NCBI GenBank assembly: GCA_022885665.1
Contig: JAGQDJ010000627.1
Location: forward strand, 62,001 to 126,000
DNA length: 64,000 nt
Source of the DNA: Triops longicaudatus
Taxonomy: Eukaryota; Arthropoda; Branchiopoda; Notostraca; Triopsidae
Reading direction: 5' to 3'
Part shown: positions 1-12,850 of the stretch, in pieces
Layout of the letters: every line of letters starts with the position of its first letter
Position numbering within the stretch: the stretch's first letter is position 1
Program-made: the position numbers and the translations under genes
The notes under the pieces: model-generated
Seen by the model: only the letters and a program-made list of their open reading frames with translations
Told to the model about the DNA's origin: nothing
Databases searched by the model: none

Positions 1-6
1 ACAATG

Positions 7-117
7 GACATAATGGACATATTTGTTATTGTTTTAACTGTTACATCAACAACTATTAAAGTGAAACGATGTACGGCAACGAGCAAAGCTCACGCCGATG
101 AAAGAAATAAAAAAATG
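7..117 (+). repeat. Dispersed repeat, copy 1, cut by the window edge
   Basis: This stretch aligns over about 111 bp with 32367-32477, at roughly 80-85% identity by eye. Shared blocks include GACATAATG at the left, then TTACATCAACAACTATT, then CAAAGCTCACGC, then a run of A's. Neither copy has an open frame. The second copy continues leftward in DNA that would lie outside this window for copy 1, so the element is probably larger than seen here. The class is unknown. Confidence 0.7.
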
Positions 118-2153
118 AGAACCTACTAAGTAGTAATGCATATTACAGGTAATTGCGTACCTATTTATTCCTTGGAAAGTAAATTAAAAGTAAGTTGGAA
201 ATTTAGTACCCAACTAATATTCATTCTGTCGTTAAGTTACACACAGCCAACAATTGTTTCAGTATAGGCTTCGACCTGCACTGGCATGCAATAAAAAAGT
301 TCTCTTGTTCTTGTCTATCTCACCTTTAAAAAAAAAAAATAGGAATCATTGACTGGAAGTTGATGTGCTGAATGATAATGGACACCTCTCGTCAAGATTC
401 AACAGATTCAGTAACACAGTACACATTATTGTGAATAGGTTATCGGAAAGAATGAAATCGCTCCTATAGTGAAGCCAGGAAAGGGAGTGTTTTTTATTTC
501 TTTCCAAACCAACTGTCATGTCCTTGTCTATAGGGCAAACTATCCATCCTCGGGTAAACTGGGACGGAAATTGTCCTTTCGCTGAATTCTGGGGAAAAAA
601 GAAAGCTATTTGCTAACAAAAGAAGCTCCTTGTCCGGGAGGGCGTCAGTCGCTGAGCTGGAGATGTAATGCAAAACAGAATATTGATCACCCATTACAGG
701 AAAGCTATACGAACGCTACAAGGTTGTGTTCAAGTTTAGCGTCGCAGGAAGAAAAAATGGTAGCAATCCACCGTCTAAAAGGAGGAATTTTCGCCGCCAA
801 ATGGAATCTGAGACCTGTTCAAATATTCAAAAAAACTAAATGCTCGATGCTCAAAAACGACGGGAGGAAAATTACACATAGGCAGCTGGATAGGAAAACT
901 GTTTTTTTTTAAGATTTCTTTCTTTATAGAAAGAATAGGAAAAGGATGGGATTTGGAAAACGAAAATCAAATCGACCGAGCTCGTTTAGATTGTAGACAG
1001 TAAACAAAATATTAATAGCTTATAATTAGATTTAGGTTTAGATATTTCGACCGAGACTCGATGCAGCTGTTTTTCTTGTGCGATTAACAAATGGTTTGAG
1101 AATCTGGAATGCAGAGAGCTTGAGTCCTATATCCATTGTGGTGAAAATCGTGAATTTACTCTTAATGGGGAGCTTCTGCGTGCAAACCTAATTGGTAGTT
1201 TGGCAAAGCAAGCAATTAAGCGCTTGCGAGAAAATAAAGCTCCTGTAATCTCAAAGCATCTCTCTATTGTCGTTATCGATTGCAAAGCTTGTCATTGGCA
1301 GTATACGACCCATCGTCTAATTTATCATGGAAAATTTTGTGTGAATGTCAAGTTGCGAATATATAAGCTTGCCTGTTTTATTGCCTGTTTTTTACCTGTT
1401 CAACTAACTTGATTCACGAATCTTTTAATACGTGATTTACTGAACTACATCTTAACTTACGACGCAAAAAAATGAAGAAAGCATAAATAAAATTTCAGTT
1501 CGCTATACAGTGTTGTATAATTTTTGTGCAATTTCACTTGGCTTAGGTCGCATACGCAAGTTAACTAAAGTTGTATTAATTAAAGTCCCAAAATAAGTTC
1601 CTCCTCCGTTGCAAAAAAATAATATAAAAATGTTCAGATGAGGTATTGCTTAAAATACACGTTAAATAGGATCCAGTTAATGGTCACGCGAAAGATCTAA
1701 TGTGAAGTGGCAATATATAAATGAGAGTAGAGTAACTGCAATTTTCGTGCATTCTTTCTTTCAGGCGAACCAACTACGTACACACAAGGGAATATTACAA
1801 ATTACTGGTAATTACCTGATGCAAGACGGTAATTATTATAAAGCACACAGTACAACTGATATTAGACGCGAGTCATGAAGTCCCCGATAACTGAATCTAC
1901 ACTACTTAGTCTTAGTCGTAGTTCGCAAGCACGTGTTCCCTTTCATTTGCTTCAGTTCTTCTTATAAAGTAGGCAGTTAAGTGTAGGTGAATTTATTCTT
2001 ATAAACTTCTCCTTATTAACTTTCTATTTTTCCACCAACATCGAACGCAAGTAATTTGGTCCGAAATGTCTGCAATAGGGAGTGAAAGCAAAAACCCGAA
2101 TATGGAATGCTCCCTAATGGGGCTTATTCCACACTGTTAAAATGGGTACTAGA

Positions 2154-2200
<47 letters not shown>

Positions 2201-5200
2201 TTACTTTTTATTATATTTTATTTTTTTACAAAATTCCAGAAATTTGTATTTTCCCCTCAGAATTTATAGCTGTCCCAAACGATGGTTTGCTCCTCTCAGT
2301 AATGCGCAACCGGCGATCATAACTGGTAGCTTATGCACAAAGACGGCGATCTCGCTATTGTTAGTACCTTTCCCACAAACTATAGTAGGCTATGGCTTAT
2401 ATAGGTGGGTTCAAATTGCCCAGAACTGGTATTTACACGTCGTGTTAATAGTACGCATGAGTTCCGTCAGAGGGTGACAACCAAGGCTGTTGGGACGTTG
2501 GGAGAAAACAGTGTTTCATTGTTGGTAGCAGGGCAAGTTTTAAGGACTGTTCAGTGTATTACAGTTAATAAATTAATATACCGTGTGTAAATAGTTCGTA
2601 AATTAAGCCTGTGTGTGCAAATAGTCATGTGACTGTTAGTTAAAACAAAGTTCGAAAGCTGTGTACACCTTAAACCTGCCAAATTCATAAGAGGAGCAAA
2701 GGCTTAAAATTGCTTTTGTTCGAGTTTTCTGGGAACATTCAAATATGACATTCCTAGCTTGAATAATGAAAGAATCGAAGCGAGCAACACTAGTAGCGTC
2801 GGTTTAAAAGACAAATAAAAGTAGTCATCAACAAGTTAAAAATGATACAAAATATTCAGCAGCGTTAACATAGTCATTATGATTAAATGATGACTTGTGA
2901 AGTGTAACTCATTTACGTAGATACAGCTTAAAAGTGCGTAGCTATGCAAACGAGCATAAGTTGGGCAGATCCGCGTGTTTTTGCTGTTTAATTAACTTTG
3001 TCTTTCCCCGAAGAGGTACGAAATGTTCAAGAACTCTCCCACGAATTGCAAACAATCATGGTTCGACAGTTTTCTTTCACTACTTTTTATTTATTATATT
3101 TTTTATATTTATTTATATTCATTTTTTATAATTATTTTCATTATGCATATGTATTTTATATCTATTTTTAAAAATCATTATTTTTAAAAGATATTCCGTG
3201 GATCTTAAATAGAAGGCTTCATGCATGAGGCTTTCGTGTATTAGCTAATAAGGTTTTTACGAATTGAGATAAATTTTCAGGTGGAAGAAATCCATCAAGC
3301 TTTTTCGAAAGAGCATTTCCATATTGTAGCTAATCGTATGAAAAAGCTTTTTAAGAGTCGGATTAGTAAAAGACTCCACATTTGTGCGTAATATTTCTCT
3401 TTCAAGACACAATAGCTGACTTACGGCTTAAAACTTCCGCAGTGAAATAAAAGACATTCATGAACGATTCAGTTCGTTGAATAATATATTTTTTCCAGAA
3501 CCAACCGTTCAGCAATATTCGGCTGTTACCTGATCTATTTTCTCCTTTCAGGCTTATAAATAAGCGATACTAGAGTTGAGAAATGTCATCGTTAGTGAAA
3601 ATTACGAGTACACCAGTGAGACAGTCAGAGCAACATTGCACCATTATTTCTAAGAAGCATCGAGTTTTATCATGTTTCCTTCTATAGGTCATGTTACCTA
3701 AACTGTACCGTATCCATCACGCGTCATGTGAGAATCAATTATACCGAACAAGTTTCTTCAGCGTGTATTATTCAAACAAGTTAACGGCTTTCAACACGTC
3801 TTGTATTTGTACCGCCAGCGACTATTACTTTTAACGACTTCTTCAATATTGCATATGCGTAACGAGACAGATCACCTATGAAAAAGTACAACGCTTCACC
3901 TAATTTGACACACGAGGTTGGCATTACTGACGTGTTAACTCATGTGGACGTGTTAATTCATATTAACTTTAGGTAATTAATGTTCTTGTCTTCCTAATTG
4001 GGTGCTTAATAGTACTTGTCTCCCTTACTCGTGTGCAATAGTAGCAGTTTTAACATGCTTAACTTGACACAAGGCTGTAACGCTGGCTATACTTTTATAA
4101 GGCTGTAAAGGCTAAATTATAGCTAGACATTAAAATTTTGGTTATTTTGGGGATTTCCGGGGATACATGCAAAGTAGGAAAACAACAGTGGTGTATATTC
4201 TTATGAATTATTTCCAGTTTTTCCTATTGTTATCAGGAGCGCTTTTTAGTACACTATAGGTTACACTCCTCTCTCATTTTTCCCTCTACATCAATTCTAA
4301 TTCATTGTTTGAGAAAAAAAAACTCGTTTGAAACGGTAAAGACGTGTAAATAATGGTAAAAATACTCGTTTAGTAAAGCAAAGTTTTTAAGCATGTTTAA
4401 TTTTAAATAGCTTCGTACCCTATTCAAGCTTTAGGGTACCCGTCACCTTTAATTTGTCATGTGATAGAGTTGGGTTGCGTTTTACGGCCTTCGAAGGACA
4501 GCTTGCGTTCTTTTTAACCCAAACGGACATTCGTAGCGTTTGTGCGCGTGTCGCCCGTCACTCTTCAAATTCTTAATTCGTTCGAGCAGGCTCGTGTGCA
4601 GCTTTAAAGGAAAGAAAAAATGTGCCTTTTGTGCTATGCGTTGTAAATTATTTCGTCAAAATTAATTAGATTTGAAGTTCCTTGTACGCTTAAGAGGTCG
4701 TTAACACGCTAAGGTGTATGCAAGCTCACAAATACAGCGTTGTTCACGTTTTCCGCCTACTTGAATATAGCGCAGTTCTTCACATAAATAATAACGCCTT
4801 ATGAAGGATAATGTCATAGTCGTTTTGAATGTGTAAATATATCCAGTTATTAATTAGTTTACAACCAATCTCGTTGTAATAAACCACTTTTACAACGAAT
4901 TACCAGATAAGCAACAAAAAAATGTATTATCAAGAATTTTTTATCATAAAGAATCATGTTTGGACATGAAGAAAAATTGAAAAAATGAAGAATATTAAAA
5001 ATATGAAAAATATTAAGAAAGCCTATAAAAATAGTATCTTACGGTAGAAATTAAATAAAAGTAAATTATGATTTTTTTTGGAAGAATATTTTTTATTATA
5101 GTTACCCTACTCTGTTTTTAACTAGCTGCCTTTGTCCTTTCGTGTTTAAGTTACGCCCACGTGTATCGGTGTAGAATGAAGCTTTGGAAACGAGGAAGTC

Positions 5201-8200
5201 AAGAATTTTATTTATTTATTTTTTACATGCATTATAATCAAGTAGCTTTGTCTTTCCACGTGTAAGTTCCCGTTACTTTGCAAATAGAAGGGATTGTCCC
5301 TTGCGACACCCGGGGAAAATACAAATGCAAAAAAATAATTGCGAGGATCCAATATCGAAACAAGAGGATTTTATCTCGGTAGAATGCTTCAAGAAACCGA
5401 GTATGACATGCTGGAGCGACATAGACGCACACTCGGCAGCACAAAGGCCCCAAACTTCACAACGGTTTTACGGATTTCCGTTGTAAGCGTTTAGTACGTA
5501 GGTCATACTCTAAAGCCTTTTCCATGTTATGCGTTTTGAAAATAACAAACGGAGTTCAAGTGATCCGTATGGCAATTCCCAACTTGTCTTGTGCTAAAAT
5601 GTGTATGTAATCCAAGCATAGGTCAGTAGAAAGCTCATGCTGTTTGTAAATTTAAAAATGAAATCAAAATAGTTTTGAGCCAACTTATATTACCAATATC
5701 AAAGCTTACACAGTCTGTAATACATGCACATAAACACATGTCTGAAACACAGGCAAATTTAGGATCTGCGCAAGAAAGACATAATTGAACGGAAAGAGTC
5801 ATTGATTAACTGACCGACTAATGGTAAGCAAAGTGTTGATTTGTAATCTATAGTAATCCGAGTAGTATGCTGTACTTTTCCTTGCACACCTGAAAACTTT
5901 TCACGTAACACGTCCTCTACTTTCATAAATATTTGACCCAGGTAGGACTCACGTTTGTACTCCGGTCAAGGAAGACTTTGCCAGTACTTCCTTATAAGAT
6001 GTGACAAAGCATCGGATAGCTGTCCGAAACACGTAAACTTATTTCATTTCAGTGTGCTTTTCTGAGAGAGATATCAGATGACACGTTTGGACACTCATGT
6101 ATTTTGAAAGTATCAGCAGTGAGTACTTACGTGGAAGTACCTTGTGTTAAAAATTTACAGGTAGAAAGATCGATCTCCGCCGTAGAATTTCTTGAGACTT
6201 GGAGAATGGATTACTTCGCAATGATTTTTAAAAATTGGTGTCGTATTGCGCGAACTGGATGTGGCCGAAACGGAAATAGTTTGTCCGCTACATTACCACC
6301 TGCACATAAATAAATTTAAATAATACATGTTTCTTAAGGCCACGGGGGGACTTCGAGAGCTTATGGCAAATAAACGGGAACTCTTGTGGAGCATAGCTCT
6401 GAAACAGCCAGTCCAGTTGTTGTGATTTTAGTGTGCAAGAATTCTTTGAAAAATCTAGCGCGTTGTGTTAAAGAGATTTTTTCTACAAATTCTTTGAAAG
6501 TTTGAAAAATTAGGCGTAAACTTATTAGGCGTAGATTAAACATTTTTACTGAAAAAAAAAACGGAAAAAGTCTCTTCATCACCACTGTCGATTTTTTTTA
6601 GTGAATTTTTAACTCAAAAATTACAACATTTGGATCGTTTTTACAACAAGCCGTTTTGGAGTCATGCTCTGCAAAGGTTTTGTAAGCATACTGAGAGGCA
6701 TAGGCAAACCCAATGGTGTTGTGTTACCTATGGAAAAGGCCCGTAAAACTTAACTACAACGTGCCCTTAAGAAAAATCGTTACTCGAACTAGTACAAGAA
6801 GGTTAGAACACGGTATTTCGTAGTACCCAACTGCCTCGACCGTACCAAGCACTCGTTGCTTGTGGCACGCCGCGATAAGAAAATGGACGACTGTTTACGT
6901 CGCTCTTGCTCTGAGAAAGTGACCCTCCGTATTTCACGGAACTCAGCGGATTGGAAGCTTATTTCTCGTAACGGGCTTACAGGCTTCCTGTAATACACAG
7001 CTAATCGAAATAGTACTGCACTGCACGTAGTGAAAAGCTTCCTCGACGTTGTCGTTTACTGCTTTTCCCGTACCGAAAATCTGTACCGTTATGGTCAGAA
7101 AAAGGAAAAATTCACTTAACGCTCTTTGCAACTTTCGCAGCCGAAATGCGTATACACTCCAGACCTAATGGATGCGTGTCGGTGGACTTTCGAAAACTTG
7201 AGTAAGAAGCTTAAGAACGTCGCAAGTATGACAGAATATTCAAGTTCCCGGAATACTTAAAGACGGTAAAAAAAAATCTACAGACGAAGCGCAAAGGATT
7301 TTACGAGATTTTGTGTAAGTTATTTACGTGATTCGTAAACCATGACATCTGCCGTGGAATAGCGACAGTTAAAAGCAACTGAGCTTAGGTATTTGTATCC
7401 AAATTACGTCGTAACAGGCATGTGAGTTTCGTGAATATTGACAAAGTTTTCTCAATAAAGCTCTTGACAGTAAAGCTTAACTTAATTTAATTGTAATGAT
7501 TGCTTGCATTTTCTGAAATACTATTTAGTAAATCAACAAATTTTTTTCTACATTATGCTGCGTGGGTATGAAGCATTTTCAATTTTGTACGCCAAAATTC
7601 ACAATATTTAAGCTTAATATGTCAGTTTATTCAATTTATTATTCTCAAGGGTTATTAATAAGTACACTCAAAAGCGCCAAGAAGCCTTATTGTCGCTATA
7701 TTTTTGGGAATAATTTAGCTGTGTTGGAAAAATCGCCTTCGCAAGCTCCACGTGTTATTGCACATAAGAGCCCCACACCGTTGTCTTGATCTGTTGTGCT
7801 TAATTGGTAAGAGTAGGCCATGTACAGAACTCTAATTGTTACCAGTTTGCTTAGCGTTTTTAGCATTCGTGCACTCGACTTTCTTCCATAGTGTCTCTGT
7901 TTACTTAATTAAATTTACCTCAATAAGGTAATAATACAGCTTCTCTAAGCTGCACTTCATACTTATTGTCCTTGATCCCCATGGATTCCACAATTTTTTT
8001 TTAATTCACTAGCATGTAGTGAACAGCGTATCGAGCTGTACCGGCAACCGGGAATTCCCTTCAGGCTTCTTACTTCGCTGAGCTTATACCGGACAGTGGA
8101 AAAAATGGGGGATTAAGTTTTCGAATGGGGGATTTACGGATTACATCTTGCGTCAGTTATGTTCTCTGATTATGACCCTCCACTAAAAGACACAGCTTCC

Positions 8201-8480
8201 CTACTACGGTTCAGGTGACGAAATTATGAGAAAATCATGCTGATTCGTCTCAAAACATTTTACTGCAAAAATAGGACCCGACCGAAATATGAGTAAAACA
8301 AATAAAAAAAACACCCTTCTTTCTTAACAAGAGCATATACACTATGTTAACATGAAGAGAAAAAATATATGTACTGATCTTGCAAATCAATAAAGCTTTT
8401 CAATATTAAAAATATGCAAGTGCTCGTCATTTATCATACAACACTTTTTTGAAGAGAAGGATCTGGAACGGATTTCCGAT
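118..8480. other. Gene-free intergenic DNA downstream of P5CS
   Basis: No reading frame here shows a recognisable domain or exon-like conservation. The open frames are short and of random composition. The region is AT-rich, with low-complexity tracts near 3080-3190 and 4970-5060, and a weak imperfect direct repeat (around 5125-5160 and 5240-5278, both containing a CTTTGTC...GTAAGTT core). The 3' untranslated end of the minus-strand P5CS gene must lie in the right edge of this block. A GATAAA-type variant signal on the minus strand at 8430-8435 is a weak candidate. Confidence 0.6.
2157..2202. repeat. (ATT)n microsatellite
   Basis: About 15 uninterrupted TTA/ATT triplets followed by T-rich DNA. 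The apparent poly-Tyr and poly-Leu frames across it are artefacts of the repeat. Confidence 0.95.
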
Positions 8481-11400
8481 TCAGTTGCTGGCGATTGGTA
8501 GCTGTTGATGGAGGAAGGTCTTGCCTCCTTCATGGAACTCGGATGCACTATCGCCGTGACCGCGTAGAACCCATTTGGTCGTCAAAAGCCCTTCAACGCC
8601 GACCGGGCCTCGCGCATGAATCCTAGCTGTGCTGATTCCTACCTCGGCGCCTGGGGCGTGTAAAGTTTTAGCAATAAGTCTCATTGTGAACTTTATGTAT
8701 CGTTACCCAAGCCGAAGCGATAGCCATCTGCAAAGCGAGTACTTGCATTATGAAACACACAAGCAGAGTCGACTGATTGCAAGAACAGCTCCGCACGCTC
8801 CTCTGTTGGAAGACAAATTTTAGACAAGCGAACAAACACGAGTCTCCAAAGACAGTTACTGTTCTCGGTGATAATGGCATCCGTATGAGATGACCCATAA
8901 CGATGAATATACTGCACAGCTTCGCTCAATCCTTGCACGATTTCGACAGTGCACTCCAAGCCGCTGTATTCATGTTTAAGGGTCTTCGCAGGAGGGGGAC
9001 CGAAAGTTAATTGTTTTGCCAAGTTAGGACCGGCGTAGATCTTCACCTGCAAAGCAGCGCAACGTTAGGAGAGAAATACGAGATCACGATTCGCACTTCA
9101 AGACATTAAATTGGCAATATAAACCAAAATCGTGCCCAACTTACGCCTTCTTTTTTGAGCATGTCGCAAACTGTGTTAAAGAAGTTGGACTTGTTAAGCA
9201 AGTCTTCGTGCAGGAGTAAGGTTTCCATGGCGTTGCATGCTGCTGGATAATCGCATTTGGCATCTCTCACTGTAATAATGACGCGATTACACATTTACCC
9301 CTTCAGAAGCAAGGCTGCACGTACCAATTTTGAGAGCTTTGGTGAAGTCCGCTTCGTGGTCTACGTAAACATGACAGATACCTTCAGCATGACCCAAAAC
9401 AGGAATATTTTTGCTTTGTTTCTGGATCGAGCGCACCAGATCTGAAGATCCACGGGGAATGACCAGGTCGATGTATTGATCGAGCTGGAGCAAGTCGCTA
9501 ACTTCTTCCCGTGTGGACACCTACAAATATCTCCAAGTTACGATTGTTGTTGTCTATGCCACAGATTTGGGAAGAAAGTATCTGTACGCTCAATGAGCCG
9601 AAAGAAAGCCTTCTGGCCAATCTGATGCCGAGCAGGATATCGTTTAAGGAAAGAAGTGAGGGGAAAATCGAGTTTGGCAGAGAACAAATTAAGACACCTT
9701 ATAAATCTTTGCAACACAAGTAAAACAGGATATTCCCTCTTGTGCCGAAAAAGAAGTGGTTCTTTACCAATGAAATGGCATCCGCAGCGCCCGCGCTATT
9801 TAGAGCTTCCTTTACTAATTCCATTAGAACTTTATTACTATTGGACGCTTCGCTTCCTCCTTTGAGCAGTAACCCATTTGCTGAAGCAATCGCCAAAGAG
9901 GCCACCTAAGCAGAAAAAACACTATGTACTCAACCATTTCAAAAATTCTTTCTCGTCGCATGCTTCGACATCTTAAAAAGTATAAAAAAAAATAAAGTAG
10001 AAGAAAAAAGGATGACTCTTTCAAGGGAGTTACTTGTGGCAAGCAATCTGGACGTGACTCGAAAATCACTAACAGGACTCCGATGGGAACTGTAATTTGA
10101 CTTAATTCCAAACCATCGGCCAGCCTTGTATGACGCACCAATTTACCCACAATAGAGTGACTGGTATCACCGATTTGATTCAAACCTGCAATTTACAAGA
10201 GTTTTATTAAAGTGATACCGAATACAGTATATGTATACTTCTTTCGATCAGTAGGACAATTATTTTGAAAATTTAAGTTTGTTTTCTTTTCAAGTAATAA
10301 TTGGCATACCAGACTGAAAGCGCCTCAGTTCCACGTGGTCTTAATCAAAAGCCCGTGCAAATAAAGGATCGAAAAGGAAGTTCATACCCGATGCTAAACT
10401 TTTCAATTTGGTGGGAGTCAGTTTCAAACGATCTTGCAAGGGCCCTGCTAAATTATGCCTCTTCGCTTCTTGCAAATCTTTGGCATTTGCCTCCAAGATA
10501 TCTGCCTGACGGGTGCTTAGCAGGTCAGCTAACTTATAAATGATCTCGGCACGCGTAGCGGCTGGAAGCGACTGCAAAATACGGCTTCCATCACGAGCTA
10601 GGGAAAAGAGAAATGAATTCGAAAGCAGGCGTATGTATTAGGAGATACCGTTTTCCGCCAGGACTTCTACTGCAGCACTGCCGTTAGTCGCTTCCGTGAA
10701 GAACGTACCCAGTTTCCGTCCTTGAATAATGTACTTGATGGCTTGCTCAGCCATGCCGTTGCATATAACCACCGAAACACCCTTTTTTAACGCCCAACAG
10801 GCCGCGCGAACCTACCATCACGAAATACGCCCACCAAAAATAATAATAATAAAAAATAAATAAATAATACATTATTAATTTCAAGGGCCATAAACGGTTT
10901 AAAAACTATGTCGATGACGCGACAAATCTTCTTTTATCTCGCTCCTGTCTTTTTCAGCCGTCTTACCTTGGAATCCATGCCACCCAAGCCGACGCGAGAT
11001 TTTTGTCCAAATTGAATGTTATCCGTGCTTCCTGGCGTGTAAGTGTTAATTAATCGAGCGCCCTCTTCAGATGGAGGGCACGTATAGATTCCATCCACGT
11101 CAGACATGAGGATCAAAAGCTCAGCTTGAACTTCAGCCGCTAGACGGGCCGCTAAACTGTCGTTGTCTTTTATCGAAATCACCTAATGAGGACTTTCTTA
11201 GCTCGCAACGCCACTAATTGCATTTAGAAAAAAGTTTACCCCAGCCAAGTCTTCGTCAGCTTGTGGAGGCGGTGAAACGGCGTCATTAGTGTTAATGATG
11301 GGCACAATATTCAAACTAATGAGCTCCGAGATGGTGCTAAACAAATGTCGCCTAGTTTCCTCGTTATAGAAATCTGGCTTGGTAACCAAAACCTGGAACG

Positions 11401-12624
11401 TTTTTTTTAATACAACATTTTGGCTCTTTGAGTTGCACCTACCTGGGCTATTTTGACTCCGTACTGAGAAAACATGGCTTCGTATAACGACATTAAGCCA
11501 GATTGGCCTACAGCCGCAGCTGCACGTGTTTCCAGGATATTCTTTTGCGAACCCTGCTTTGCAGAATCGAAAGAGAAAAGAAAACGTCAATGGAGACGGG
11601 TTGCTAAATTTATATGACAAAGCTTACTCTTAAATTATGTTCTCGGGGATGCAAGGTTTCTCGCATGGACATAGACATAATAAGTTCTTGCGTAAGCTTC
11701 TGTTTGCCAAAAGCTACAGCCCCGCTTGTCACCATCAAACATTCCCGGCCTTCGTTTTGCAATTCCGCAACCTGTTTCCAAGGTGAGACAAGGTTTTAAT
11801 AAAAAAAGGCAGCGACCAACAATGGTACAGCGATACTAACTTGCTCTACGATGGATGCCAATCTACCTAACGCTAAACCGCATTCGTCCTCGCGTGTGAT
11901 GACGGCCGAGCCCAATTTTATTACTACTCTTTTCGCGTATTTTAGTTCATTCCGCTGGGCAAATGCAGTGCGCATAGAATCGGATGCGTGTAAAGGACGT
12001 GACATTGCAAACTGCATGTTCTAGGCAAGGAAAAAAGTAATTAATTGTAGCATAATTCTGCAGCAATATTTTCATGAAACGCACTTTAGGCGGGAAAACT
12101 TTTGCATGAGCAGTGGATGAGGACGACGCCAAGCGGGTGGCACCGAGACGAAATGTATTGAACACTGGCATAGCGCGGCAAATATGATTAGGCGCGCGTC
12201 CCAAGCCCGAACCTAAAAGCAGTGTTGAGGATGTGGAACACCGGGTTTCCGCTACGTTTCGATACGGCCAGAAATTCCCTTCAACAATAAAAATATAAAT
12301 AATTAAATACATTTGCAAGATAAAGAAAATAATGACAGAGGGACACAATAAATAACAAATTACATGAAAATAAATAACAAAACCTGGCAAAGGAAAACGA
12401 AAACAACAATGAAAAAAAAATATATAAAATCTCGAATAAAAATTTGTGGGTATGAATTTAAGGTAATTCAAGGAGTTGTTCACGGGTGCAAGTATACCTG
12501 TTTGAGATCGAAGGTATTTAGTGCTCGTCCCCGAAGTAAACGAGGTCGAGGTTGCTGTTGCTTGGCCCGTCTTGAAAAAGGGCGAACATTTTGGAAATTG
12601 CAGTTGTGTTTTGGGGAGTTTCAT
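8481..12624 (-). CDS. P5CS (ALDH18A1): Delta-1-pyrroline-5-carboxylate synthase (glutamate 5-kinase + glutamyl-phosphate reductase fusion)
   Basis: This bifunctional mitochondrial enzyme phosphorylates glutamate, then reduces it with NADPH to glutamate semialdehyde/P5C, the entry to proline and ornithine synthesis. I assembled 16 coding exons on the minus strand: 12624-12498, 12278-12085, 12020-11841, 11771-11628, 11553-11443, 11392-11240, 11182-10967, 10811-10649, 10597-10388, 10185-10034, 9905-9768, 9520-9325, 9269-9145, 9046-8860, 8802-8707 and 8650-8481 (TGA). All introns are GT-AG and phases agree, giving about 853 residues (human 795). Kinase domain: KLGSAV at about 142, TSGAVAFG at 182, NTNDAV at 286 and KDNDSLAA at 308. 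Reductase domain: PIGVLLVIFESRPD from about 533, and the catalytic Cys in PAACNAMETLL at about 673. The C-terminal VGISTxRIHARGPVG is conserved. The extra length is all in the N-terminal presequence (rich in Ser, Thr and basic residues, few acidic). The start chosen is the first ATG after an in-frame TAA in that exon. A later Met (MPVFNTFRLG, about residue 78) is an alternative start. Confidence 0.97.
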
Positions 12625-12850
12625 GTTCACGGAATGACTACAATTCTGCGAAACAAGCTTTAGCACCGACAAAGTCCTTTGAACGCTGTCCTCAAATATA
12701 GCGAGTTGCTTCAGATTCCGAGGGTACGAGTGATGTAATGTCGAATGCAAATGATGTAACTGGAAATTCTGGATCACTTAGCTGAAAATGTGAAAACTAG
12801 ATTTGGTACCTGTGTAACATTAAATGAGTTGCTTTTGGTATTACTCACCT
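12625..12850 (-). other. P5CS 5' untranslated region with a short leader intron
   Basis: On the minus strand, the first coding exon begins at a TTTTCAG acceptor (exon base 12781). It carries about 157 nt of leader, including an in-frame TAA, before the first ATG at 12624. Just upstream is an excellent donor (AAG then GTGAGT; exon base 12850), so a 68 nt intron at 12849-12782 is likely, with a non-coding exon beyond it. The transcription start is not visible. A TTATATGG stretch near 12990 on the minus strand is only a weak TATA candidate. Confidence 0.5.

Noticed and set aside
2107..2322. Poly-Tyr and poly-Leu open frames
   Set aside because: They are translations of the ATT microsatellite at 2157-2202.
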